This document shows, piece by piece, positions 1 to 10,328 of a stretch of 64,000 nucleotides of DNA. The DNA is from Turnera subulata. Taxonomy: Eukaryota > Streptophyta > Magnoliopsida > Malpighiales > Passifloraceae. A program made the position numbers and the translations under genes. Under the pieces are notes generated by a model that worked only from the letters and a program-made list of their open reading frames with translations, was not told the origin of the DNA and made no database searches. Position 1 is the stretch's first letter. Every line of letters starts with the position of its first letter. The DNA is taken from the NCBI GenBank assembly GCA_028386065.3, contig JAKUCV010001967.1, forward strand, positions 1 to 64,000, given 5' to 3'.

Positions 1-394
1 GCGGCAAAGCTGGATCCTTCACTTCTCCGGTAGAGGGATCGAATGAGCAAACGGTGGGAGGGAAGTGACCAAGATTGAGTTGGGGAAGATGGTCTCTTGT
101 GATATTGAGCATCCCGCCAAGAAAGTATAACCGGTCACCCAACTTGGCACAACACATGTCAAATGGGTATTTTGAAGCCGGGAACTGATGAATCAGTGAC
201 AATTGCAGGGGCTTACTACACTTTATGGGCTGTTGATGATGATGGTCTTCATGGTGGGACGGGGTGGCGGTGAGAGGGTTTGGCATTTCAATTGCATACA
301 AAGAATGAGAAACCTCTCCATCGTGGTATACGTCATGAGACATATATACGAAGACGGTGGTGATCTTAACCTCCTCCATAGCATCCTTCTCCAT
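1..394 (-). CDS. Kelch-type beta-propeller protein, N-terminal part (copy A, runs off the window)
   Basis: On the minus strand an open frame runs from an ATG at 394 to the left edge of the window, about 131 codons without a stop. It contains a His/Gln-rich stretch and a motif reading GDRLYFLGG, typical of a kelch blade. A later stretch with FDPSTGEV resembles the SFDP-TGEW strands of plant kelch and F-box/kelch proteins. A leader region lies upstream, with a plausible GT donor near 527 in the 5' UTR. The start is uncertain because no clear acceptor is visible between the leader and the ATG. The frame matches copy B (1849-2242) with a few substitutions. The rest of the gene lies outside the window, so it cannot be judged intact or broken. 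A molecular function cannot be assigned. Confidence 0.5.
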   Translation of the reverse strand, partial: MEKDAMEEVKITTVFVYMSHDVYHDGEVSHSLYAIEMPNPLTATPSHHEDHHHQQPIKCSKPLQLSLIHQFPASKYPFDMCCAKLGDRLYFLGGMLNITRDHLPQLNLGHFPPTVCSFDPSTGEVKDPALP

Positions 395-1143
395 ACCATA
401 TCATATATATGAGAACCAAATTACAAGCAGCATACAAAATTACAACAACAAGCATTCAAAATTACAGCAAACATACATACATACATTCGACTCAGGATAT
501 GTATATATATTCAAAATCACTCACCTCTAAGGAGTAATAAACAAAGAGCAGATGATGGGAGGGAGGTTAATTTGTCGCAGCCGATCGAACAACGGTTCTT
601 TGTATGATTGATGGCCAAACCAATTGATTATGGGTGAGGTGGTACGTATTGGGTTCGATTTTGTTTGGGAGATCACCAAACGCACCTGCACCTGCATTGC
701 AACAAAGCAAAAACTCAAACTCACCCAGTTTTTGCAGAATATACAGTACATACTATAAGCAACAGGTTGATATATATACAAAGCAACAAGTCGATCGAGG
801 TAGGAGGTTTACGATTAATTGAAAAGAAAAGAAAAAAAAAAAGAAAAACAATCTTTCATATCAGAAATATTAGAGAAAATTAGAAAAAGGAGTGCAGCCG
901 AGAGAGCGAGATTGAGATTAGAGAGAGTGGAGGAGGGAGGAGATGAGCGATACAAGATAAAAGAAACACTCTTTCTTTGTAATCGATATAATTAAGTCCA
1001 ATTATTCTATTCTCGATTTTGGCCCTCCAATTTGGTTTTTACCAGGTATTTTGCCCAACTGCCCATAATGACCGGATGAATTGTTTACGTGTCAGTTTCT
1101 CTTTTTTTTTTTTCTTTGAATTCTGTAGGTCTCATCTCTTATG
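1..1143. repeat. Direct repeat unit A (kelch 5' end plus leader)
   Basis: Positions 1-980 match 1849-2828 at a constant offset of 1848 with roughly nine mismatches and no indels. A second matching block, 1000-1143, corresponds to 3177-3322. Copy A lacks the roughly 320 bp present in copy B between these blocks. The left end of the repeat is beyond the window. Confidence 0.9.
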
Positions 1144-1149
1144 TCCTTA

Positions 1150-1178
1150 CTAGCTCACTACCCGTGGATTCCACGGGC
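1150..1178 (-). mobile_element. Possible Helitron 3' terminus
   Basis: Read on the minus strand, a 7-bp stem hairpin (CCCGTGG, 3-nt loop, CCACGGG) is followed by seven bases, then CTAG, then a T. This is the arrangement of a Helitron 3' end inserted before a host T. It lies a few bases beyond the point where repeat copies A and B diverge. I could not find a convincing 5' TC end in the 700 bp spacer, so this is a terminus-like motif only. Confidence 0.35.
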
Positions 1179-1848
1179 CTAGTTAGTATTAGTATAATAA
1201 TATGTAGTTTAAAGTATTTTTTTGACACACATAGTATTTTTTAAGCAATTAAATAGTTCATAATTTTTTTCCCGATTTAGTATACTTTTTTCCTTTGTTT
1301 CCACCTCTATTTTTTTACACAATTTTTCATTCTTTTTACTAATATATTCCACATCTATTTCTTGTTGCATCTTTCAACAATTGTATTTCGGTCAACAAAA
1401 TCAAACAAATGAATAGGGATATTTTTTATATCTCCTATACTACTTGTTCAATTTTGGTAGAACCATAAAATAAAATTTTAAATTGGTGCTTCACTGGTCG
1501 GTTTTGACTGGTTTCTTTAACCATCTTGAAATTAGAGATTTTATAGACCAAGCTTTCTTGCAATTTGGCACGAAAATGTTGTGCAAAACTTTTCTTTATT
1601 ATAGCATGCATCATTGAACCCTATTTCAAAATCACACAAAAAAATTTTAAAAAGTTAGGAAAAATTTTAAAAATAAAATAATGCCAAAAAATAAAAACTG
1701 AAAAAATAATACCAAAGGAAAAATAAGTAAGCAAAAAAATAATATAATGCCAAAAAAATACAATGAGGTAAAAATAAAAACATAAAGTAAAATAAATCTG
1801 GAAAATTAAGAAAAACAAATACAATGCGAAAAAATAAAAACAAAAAAA
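1179..1848. other. AT-rich spacer between the duplicated kelch fragments
   Basis: The spacer has no recognisable gene. The part from 1621 to 1848 is an A-rich minisatellite-like tract built from short AAAATAAAAA and ATGCCAAAAA units. It forms the left border of repeat copy B. Confidence 0.7.
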
Positions 1849-2242
1849 GCGGCAAAGCTGGATCCTTCACTTCTCCGGTAGAGGGATCGAATGAGCAAAC
1901 GGTGGGAGGGAAGTGACCAAGATTGAGTTGGGGAAGATGGTCTCTTGTGATATTGAGCATCCCGCCAAGAAAGTATAACCGGTCACCCAACTTGGCACAA
2001 CACATGTCAAATGGGTATTTTGAAGCCGGGAACTGATGAATCAGTGAGAATTGCAGGGGCTTGCCACACTTTATTGGTTGTTGATGATGATGGTCTTCAT
2101 GGTGGGACGGGGTGGCGGTGAGAGGGTTTGGCATTTCAATTGCATACAAAGAATGAGAAACCTCTCCATCGTGGTATACGTCATGAGACATATATACGAA
2201 GACGGTGGTGATCTTAACCTCCTCCATAGCATCCTTCTCCAT
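1849..2242 (-). pseudogene. 5' fragment of the kelch-type gene (copy B, truncated)
   Basis: This is the second copy of the sequence at 1-394, offset by exactly 1848 bp and about 99% identical. The frame starts at an ATG at 2242, carries the same kelch-like GDRLYFLGG motif, and continues to 1849. There the homology stops and the frame runs into an AT-rich tract, adding a low-complexity Leu/Phe-rich tail before a stop at 1667. The hydrophobic tail is read-through of AT-rich DNA, not kelch sequence. I therefore read it as a truncated 5' fragment, not a working gene. Its leader region (2243-2830) is also duplicated, so it may still be transcribed. Confidence 0.6.
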
Positions 2243-3322
2243 ACTATATCATATATATGAGAACCAAATTACAAGCAGCATACAAAATTACAACAGCAAG
2301 CATTCAAAATTACAGCAAACATACATACATACATTCGACTCAGGATATGTATATATATTCAAAATCACTCACCTCTAAGGAGTAATAAACAAAGAGCAGA
2401 TGATGGGAGGGAGGTTAATTTGTCGCAGCCGATCGAACAATGGTTCTTTGTATGATTGATGGCCAAACCAATTGATTATGGGTGAGGTGGTACGTATTGG
2501 GTTCGATTTTGTTTGGGAGATCACCAAACGCACCTGCACCTGCATTGCAACAAAGCAAAAACTCAAACTCACCCAGTTTTTGCAGAATATACAGTACATA
2601 CTATAAGCAACAGGTTGATATATATACAAAGCAACAAGTCGATCGAGGTAGGAGGTTTACGATTAATTGAAAAGAAAAGAAAAAAAAAAAGAAAAACAAT
2701 CTTTCATATCAGAAATATTAGAGAAAATTAGAAAAAGGAGTGCAGCCGAGAGAGCGAGATTGAGATTAGAGAGAGTGGAGGAGGGAGGAGATGAGCGATA
2801 CAAGATAAAAGAAACACTCTTTCTTTTCTTTTGTAATTAAGTCCAAAGTAATTAAACTAACTATATAACTAAACTAACACTCTTTTCTTTTCTTTTTTTT
2901 TGTTTTATTGATAAAAAACACTAGAAAATTTGTTTGGATCTTCTGTACTTGAAAACAAGTCTAAAGAAACAAAAAGATAGAGAATTTGTTTGGTAAAATT
3001 AGTTTAATTCCAAAAATAAAAAATTTGTTAGATTAGTAGTAATTTTAATTTAATTGATTAATATTTTGATAAAGAAAATTTATAACAAACATTTAATCAA
3101 TAAAAATTATTTTTTTTTTGGCTTAATACCTCATCTCACCATTCAATTTGGCAAGCATTTTGATTTTGCCCCACTAATTATTCTATTCTCGATTTTGGCC
3201 CTCCAATTTGGTTTTTACCAGGTATTTTGCCCAACTGCCCATAATGACCGGATGAATTGTTTACGTGTCAGTTTCTCTTTTTTTTTTTTTTTCTTTGAAT
3301 TCTGTAGGTCTCATCTCTTATA
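1849..3322. repeat. Direct repeat unit B (kelch 5' end plus leader)
   Basis: This is the partner of unit A. It begins abruptly at 1849 inside kelch coding sequence and ends near 3322, after which copies A and B diverge. It includes about 320 bp of AT-rich DNA (about 2854-3173) absent from copy A. Confidence 0.9.
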
Positions 3323-5551
3323 TAGTAATAATTCCACTAGTTTCATATAAGGAAAAAATATTATTGTTGCCAATCAAATTCTAAAATTCGTCTCCTTTCC
3401 AATTCACCCTCATCTTTTCTTTCATGGTCATCCAAGGATTTAAATTCAAAGAGTCCTCACGATCTAAAAATTAAATTGAAGAGTCCTCACATATTTCCCC
3501 TTCCTGAACCACTCAAGCTCAAACTAAACAATTAAATTAAGAGTTATCACTAAATATAGTGACTGATGGATGTTGGCTTCTGATAAAAGAGTAAATCTTT
3601 TTGACTTTTCAGCTAGCTAGCGTCTTCTCCGACCAGCTTGGCCTCTTTTTTACCCAGATAATAATCGTGGTCGCTGTTGATTAACCTCTCTACAGTCTAC
3701 TCTTCATATCCATTGTTGCTAATATCAATCTCCCAAAGTTTTAGAAAGCGCAATTGCTGCGAGTCTAAAGTTTTATTTTTTTGATAAGAAGATATTGTGC
3801 TAGACATCTTATGCCTCAGTGTGTGTGTATATAATGTAACAAGATGAAAATATATGCCTGCAATGTTCTATCATTAATTAGTTTTGAAATTGAAATTTGT
3901 ATTCTGGTATATATATTATCACATTCACAGCCAAGTGCCTTCTGATTAGTTTTGTAAGGAAATGGATTACTTATTCTTTTCAATGGCACAAGATATACTT
4001 GGCAATATTACTCTCGTATGTTTATCAAGAAAGAGGTACAGAAGCATGAAAGTAGGAAAAAAAAATAAGAAGAGTGCATTGTGAAGTAGTTGCAGACAAG
4101 CTATAATGTTGTTCCCATCCCAACACACTGAGATTGAAGGAAGATATTACATGTAGTAGGACGAGCAAGTAGGACTTCCTTCCATTTCTTTTTTATATTT
4201 CATTTTTTTGGAAACGACAAGATATCACATGCTAGCTAGGTTGGAGATTTAGGCCACAGGAACGCTCGGCATCTCCTCGATCATGGACTAGTTATGGTGG
4301 TGCTCGGCGGCGAGTTGGGCAAAAGCCGGTGAGTGACTTAGGAGAGTAGAGGAGAGGAAAAATTACATGTAGCAGTATTTTCATATATCCGACATGCAAC
4401 AACCCTCTACTCACCTCCTTATCCAATAAGATCCACTATTATCAAAACTTTCTCTGCCTAACTAGCAGATTTCCACATTTGCAGGAGTACCCACCTCGAC
4501 TGAGCTTGAAATTCCAAACATATAAGTTTACATATGAATATGATATGAAAGGAGACCGACCATATGACTCTGTTTTAAGAAAATTTAATCGGTGTTGATC
4601 ACTCGACTCCCATACTATATCAACACAAGCATACGAATAACACGAAAAAAATCTGATTGTTGCACTAGATGTGTTATAATCACAAAGCATGTTAGATGGA
4701 ACAGGCTAAACTAGCAAATTGACCACGGCCCATTCTACAGCAAGTCCATTGAACAATAGTTATCGCTTCATATTCTATAAGTAAGACCACCTACTTGAAA
4801 ACAAAATCTTGTTCTAGTTTGATCAAGCTCGCACTATTTGGGTTTTTCTACCTTAGTGATGTTGTGACTTTGAAACCCAGAAAGATACAACTTGCCATTC
4901 ATTAATAGAACATATATTCATTCACGCAATTCTTCTAATGCAAATAATATTGAAAGGGAAAAAGAAGTCATAGACATATTTTATACTCCCCCCCCCCCTA
5001 CCAACCCTAAAATTCCAATCTTATGCCTTTCAATTAAAAAACCCTAAGAGCCGCAAGGACCAATTTAAGAATATAACTTGCCAGAATTTGGAGTTGAGAA
5101 GACGATCAACAACGGTGGATGGCTAATGTGTGGCTTGCAAGCATCTACCATTCTTGTAAGAAGAAAGAGTTGAGAGGAAGAGAACGAGGAAGAGACACAA
5201 TCGTGAAGGAGAAAAGAGAAGGGAGGAGGGAGAAGCGAGAGAGAAGAGGGGAGGAGAGAGGGGCAATATTTTCATTGTTTTCAGGAATACAGAAACCAGA
5301 AAACATGGTTTTGAGAACGCCCTTAAAATCATTTCATTAATAATCATATAACAAAGCTCGTGTCACCACCATAACAGGGTCAATTTGCACCAACAGAATT
5401 CCGCAGGAGGTAATGTTTCTATTAACATTAACATTAATTACATAGGGCTTGATCTACAAAAGCCAAGAATGGCATCGTAGTGAAGTTTTTTATAACTTAG
5501 AATGCCGACTACCGGGTAGTAAAAAAAAAAAAAAAAAGATAAACCATGAAA
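3323..5551. other. Intergenic region
   Basis: No coding region is supported here. It holds a C-run near 4987-4995, a strongly purine-rich tract at about 5158-5263 (GGA/GAA-rich on the plus strand) and an A-run at about 5520-5537 just beyond the stop of the RING-CH gene. The right part probably includes the 3' UTR of that minus-strand gene. Short frames over the purine tract are low-complexity and not believed. Confidence 0.6.
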
Positions 5552-8180
5552 TTATGTAGTATGAGCACCATGCGTTCTTGATGCCCATATACCGAACACA
5601 AGAAACCAGAAGACAAACAAAATAGCCCAGTAGCGCGCAGGTCCATATTTGATTCTAGTGAGAACAATCTGCAAGTTCAAAGAAAAGAAAAGAAAACATC
5701 AGTTCTTTGATATGAACGGGACCAAATTTTGGTGAGGAACACATTTTCAAGCTCAACAAATACAAGAGTAGAATTCCAATATCTACTGTTCGTAGTCCCA
5801 GACTCGAAAGTTATAAGGGCCAACAAAAGGCTAACGCTATTCTATTTATGCACATGAAAACCACATTGAATAAGGCTGGTTTAGTTTTCATCAGTTTACC
5901 CCCCAACAAGATGGCAGAGTTTTCTGTTGTGGGTTTTTGTATTAAGGTCTGCCCGAGGAGATGGATTATTCCTGCACAATCATTTCCCAAGCTAGATTCC
6001 TATTTATATTTCATTTCCCATCCTAACTAGTTCTTTTGATAGTAGTACTTAAATAGCCACCAGATTTTGCTAGCAGAGTCTACATGAACAGAACTCTCAA
6101 GCAATACTCCCCCATGTATAACAAATAGTAAAGACCATCTATCCATCGCATCCTTCCACGAAACTTGGATAAATGCTAAACCGAACCATCTTCCTATGTC
6201 ACTGCATTCAAGTTTTTTGCATAACTAGCCATGACGCATCTAATTTTATTACTGGCAGATCATTATGGTGCGTGGTAAACATATAACACAATAAAGAAAG
6301 CCCAAAGGCCACTTACAAAGCGAAAGAAGACTACAACTGTTAGAGCACAAATGCCTCCAAGGAGTATATGAAGACCACTTTTTGCAGTTTTCTGCACGTA
6401 AAAGAGAAATAATTAATAGACCATATCTAAGAATGACCAAAAGTTCTAATGGAAATAAAGGTTACAAAGTGTTGTAGTTTAAAAGGCCAAATAAGGCCTT
6501 GTTTTGAGATGTGTTATGTGCAGCAACAACAAAAAAAGAGAAACAAAGTCATGTTATCTGATATCTCAGATCAAATTGCAGAGTATTTTGAATATAATAG
6601 TGAATAACATAGAGCCCAATAAATGAATAAAGTGAAAAAAATGATACCTATGCACAAATCCCGATACCCTTGATGCAAGGAACCAGACAGCAAGCATAGC
6701 AATGAGGTGAAGTAGGAAGATTGATATTTTTTTAAGGAAAGAGAAAAGGCATCCCAATTTTCTCTAGTAACAGACAGAAAAGTTGTAAAACAGAACAGCA
6801 GCAAACAGAGAATAGTCTTATAATCATGTAACAACGGAGAGGAGAGTAGTCATACAATCATGTGTACCAGCAAAATACTATGTCCTGAAACCTATTCCTA
6901 CATGTTTATAAGAGCATCACTTTTATTTCAAAAGGTTGTTTTCAATTTTTCTTTAAATAAGAATTGGGAAACAATATTTTGATATTGGTCCAATATAATA
7001 AGCCAAAAGTGATTCAAGCGCAAAAACCAACTCATTCCAAGTTAGACCTAAGGGAAATTTATAACAGAGAACCAGATTGGAGACTAGTGAATATTAATGT
7101 GCGGGAATCTCAAACGCACTTTAAGCCTCTGGGGCTTAATGTAGGCAACCATTCATACAATAAAAGATCCTGGTTGATTTTTCACCAACAGAAACTCAAG
7201 TAGAACAATAATTTGGAAGATAGAAACTGCAATTTCCCGCATAAAACTATAACAATAACTAGTTAAGCATTCAAAATTAAGTATACCTTGCCAACACGAG
7301 GAGCAATAAGCCATGCCAGAGTAACAGTAAGCAGCCCGGTAGCTAGTAAAATGCCAGTGCCCTCCACAGCCCATTTTGTAGCAGGGTTCTCGGGGGCAAC
7401 AGATTCTCCAGTTACAGTATTCAAAGGTTGTTCAGAAACAACCTGTGAAACTGCAGCAGAGTGATTATAGTTACTATTGCTGTGTGGAACAAACCACAGT
7501 GAAACCTCACACAGTCTTTGCCTTCGAATAGCAGCAATAGCATCAGGATCCACACCAGAACTTGCATTCACCTGAGCAGGATTGGGATCCTCCACCACAG
7601 TCCTTTCTCTCAACGCTTCATAATCCTTCAAGGCAACCATAACCTTTTTGAAATCCCCCATCCTGATAATTTTAGCAACACGTCCACAGATTTCGCAAAC
7701 AGTGGAGCCATGATTAACAAACCACTTGAGTGCACAGGCATAGTGCACCAGAGCAAGATCATTTTTGCACAAGCAGCCAAGTTCAATCAACGAGTCTGGT
7801 TGATGATATGAACCCATCTCCAGATCTGTCTCACAAATAAAAACCTCCCCTGTGGGGCTAACGAACTCAACCAACCCAGAAGACTTCCTCCCCTCATCTT
7901 TGCGGGGCTCAACCTCCGCGTTCTCGGGCTTTACTGCTTCATTACTCTTGCACACTTCCAGTTCCAGCTTTGGAGGAACAATGTCCAAGAATCCCAATGC
8001 GGCATCTCCCCTTTTGTCAGATTCCACACATTGGCACACACGACAGGTTGGTAAGCCTGCCTCTTTGTCTAGACTGCAACGGGAGTAAGTCCCAGAATCT
8101 TGACTCTTACGAGGGGAGGGACACTCATTACCAACCCCATCATTGATTGGTTGTGAGAAAGCTTCCTTAGTAGCAGCCAT
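5552..8180 (-). CDS. Membrane RING-CH (MARCH-like) E3 ubiquitin ligase
   Basis: The model is complement(join(5552..5668,6317..6391,7287..8180)), 361 residues. The N-terminal half carries a C4HC3 RING-CH finger: C46-x2-C49, then C136-x-C138, H147-x2-C150 and C162-x2-C165. A long insertion of about 86 residues sits between the second and third ligands. After the finger come conserved charged sequence and three hydrophobic segments (end of exon 1, exon 2, exon 3), so the protein should be membrane-anchored. RING-CH proteins recruit an E2 enzyme to ubiquitinate membrane substrates; the substrate here is unknown. A 5' UTR intron appears to span 8190-8602 (GTGAGT donor, CAG acceptor nine bases before the ATG). 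From memory the Arabidopsis neighbour of NDC1 is a protein of this type. Domain and frame are clear; the long insertion may be normal for this plant subgroup. Confidence 0.9.
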
Positions 8181-8189
8181 CGCATTAAG

Positions 8190-8602
8190 CTGACACTACC
8201 AAAGCTAGTAATTTTTCTATCCTTTCAAACTATTGCAACATTTCGCTACCACTGATGGGTTCCTTCCCAGTTCAATTACGCAATAAAAATCTCAGACCAT
8301 GTACATTCCAATTTTGAGAGAGTGTAATGACCAATTCATAGCAAAACCCTGCTTACAAACACCCAGAAATACATCACACAACAAAGTAAGAGGAGAGGAA
8401 TACCAAATCCTAGTAAAAGAAAAATGCTAGCAGCTAAAATAGATAAAAAGTATGGGAATTAAAGACAGAAACCCAAGTTTTTCCTTTTTTCTTTTAAACA
8501 AAAGCCATAATTAAGGATGGAAACAAATGGGAAAATAAAGACAAGCAACATCGAAGCAGGAAGAATAGGAAGAGCCAAAGGGAAGGGGGGTCTAAAACTC
8601 AC
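8190..8602 (-). other. 5' UTR intron of the RING-CH gene
   Basis: On the minus strand a CTCAA|GTGAGT donor ends leader exon 1 at 8603. A TGTCAG acceptor precedes leader bases 8189-8181 and the ATG at 8180. The leader exon upstream (about 8603-8720) has CT-rich repeats typical of plant 5' UTRs. Confidence 0.6.
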
Positions 8603-9528
8603 TTGAGGGGTATTGGGCTTTTTTTGGTGAAGAAGTACGAGAAGAACCCAGCTGATGGATGGATCTTCGAGTCCTTACAAACTAGTAGAAACTGAGGAGG
8701 CTAGAGTTAGATCTCTCTCTTGTCTCTCTGTTGTTACTTACTTACACTTCACTTTTTTGCTGGGATGGGATGTCACAAAAGCAAAACCACAGAGACAGAC
8801 AGAGAGAGAGATAGAGACAAAGAAAGAGTGAAAGAGAGTATGTTCTCCACTTGCGTACTTTTTGTCTGTTCCATTTTATTTTACTTCTTAACTACTACAA
8901 CGAAGGAGTATTTATTATCCTGCTCCTATGTGTTGTTACCGTGTCCACCCACCAACCTCATGATAAGCTTAAATTAATTAATTATAATCCCTAAAACATG
9001 GACACATTTTTTATGTGACAAACCCTTAAACAAAATTCCATAAACAGATAATTCTTCCTTTTGTGTACACTAGCTTGCCTGATTTATAGGGTTGACCTCG
9101 CTTGACATGGTTTGTGGTTTTGTTGTTATCATTAGCTTCTGCTAAATATGTAAATGATGATTAATTTACGGATTTTTTGCCTACCAAAGGGTGGATTCTT
9201 ATCGTTAATGTAGGAAACATTGGATTCTTGACTATTTAGGATGGAAATTTCTATTCGAAGTTGTATTTATTGCCTATATCTTCAAGTAATAGGGATCTCT
9301 TTATTATATATCATAATTCAAACTATTAATTAATTGGAAGAGAAATCCTTTCAAGATATCAATGAAATGAGATATACTATATATAGATGAAATGGTATAA
9401 TGGTCTGGCGTGTGGTTGGAAGGCGTCTCTAAGTCGAATAAAAATTCTAGTTTTTTTAAAATATCTGTGAGATATATCATATATATGTTTTTTTTTCCTA
9501 TTTATCAGTTGTTAAGTTGTAATACTTT

Positions 9529-9663
9529 TTTGGATTTTTTATTTCTCATCCAATATCTAAAGTTTTGCCTCCACTAATCTGGGATTCGACTCGTACACTT
9601 GTGAGTCTCCCAATGGGAATTGCATACACGAGACTCGATCCCGAAACCAAAACGCAAGCTGTG
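9529..9663 (-). mobile_element. SINE-like repeat, copy 1
   Basis: On the minus strand this about 135 bp element carries a degenerate Pol III B-box (GGATCGAGTCT) and ends in an A-rich 3' tail. It shares blocks with 52801-52927, including GTGAGTCTCCCAATG and a TTTGCC-y-C-ACTAATCTGG block (plus-strand reading). Short flanking repeats (ATACTTT at 9522-9528 and 9664-9670) may be the target-site duplication. Confidence 0.55.
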
Positions 9664-9854
9664 ATACTTTAGTCATCCAAACCTTTAGCCCAAATAAGGT
9701 TTTTCTTATTGCTAAAAGTGTATCTCGTCAAAACGGACTAATCATGACAAATCAACTCGCTTTTTAATGGTTTACCGTTAAATTAATCACGGAATTCAAC
9801 AAAAAAAAGTTGATTAATAAAGAGATATACAATCAAAAAATATATTTTTGCCAA

Positions 9855-9990
9855 CACTACAAGTAGTGCAGTACCATATCCCTGGGATTGGATTCTAAAG
9901 AGTCAAGGGTTCGATCCCAATGGGGGGATTGAAGGGGAGTTTGGGGGATTGGGGGTTTGGGTTATTTATGTAATTCTGATGTACCAAAAA
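9855..9990 (+). mobile_element. SINE-like element with B-box and A-tail
   Basis: The segment contains a good Pol III B-box (GGGTTCGATCCC near 9907-9918), a G-rich middle and an A-run at about 9986. It is flanked by similar AT-rich sequence (AAAAAATATAT) on both sides, so a target-site duplication is plausible but ambiguous. No clear A-box is seen. Confidence 0.4.
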
Positions 9991-10254
9991 AAAATATATA
10001 TATATTTTAAAGATTCAAAAATTAAATAATTTTTTAAAAGCAAAAAAACCGAAAACCCTCTTCGTCTTGTTGACTAAAAAAAGGGGAAAAAAAAAAAGAA
10101 ACCGAAAGTCGGCTAGAAAACTCTGTTGAAACAAACTGTGGCTTACGCTTATATAAATAACAAGAATTGATAAATTTATTAAACTGACGAAGTAATCAGT
10201 GTGTATATATACACATATGGCTTTCGTGACTCTCAAGCTTCGGTACTTTATGAT

Positions 10255-10273
10255 TTTAGGGGTTTAGGGTTTT
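10255..10273. promoter_or_regulatory. Telo-box-like element upstream of the DUF630/DUF632 gene
   Basis: TTAGGGGTTTAGGGTTTTT lies about 60 bp before the ATG and contains TTAGGGTTT, the reverse complement of the plant telo-box AAACCCTAA. Telo-boxes are found near starts of many genes expressed in dividing cells. Its role here is inferred. Confidence 0.4.
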
Positions 10274-10328
10274 TGGTGTGGCGATAATATATGACTTATA
10301 GTAGGTAGGGACGAATTAAGAAAGATAG

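Larger units (their letters stand above)
8721..10328. other. Intergenic region between divergent genes
   Basis: This contains the promoters of the RING-CH gene (minus) and the DUF630/DUF632 gene (plus), plus two SINE-like repeats listed separately. No protein-coding gene is supported. The AT-rich remainder shows no other structure I can name. Confidence 0.6.
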
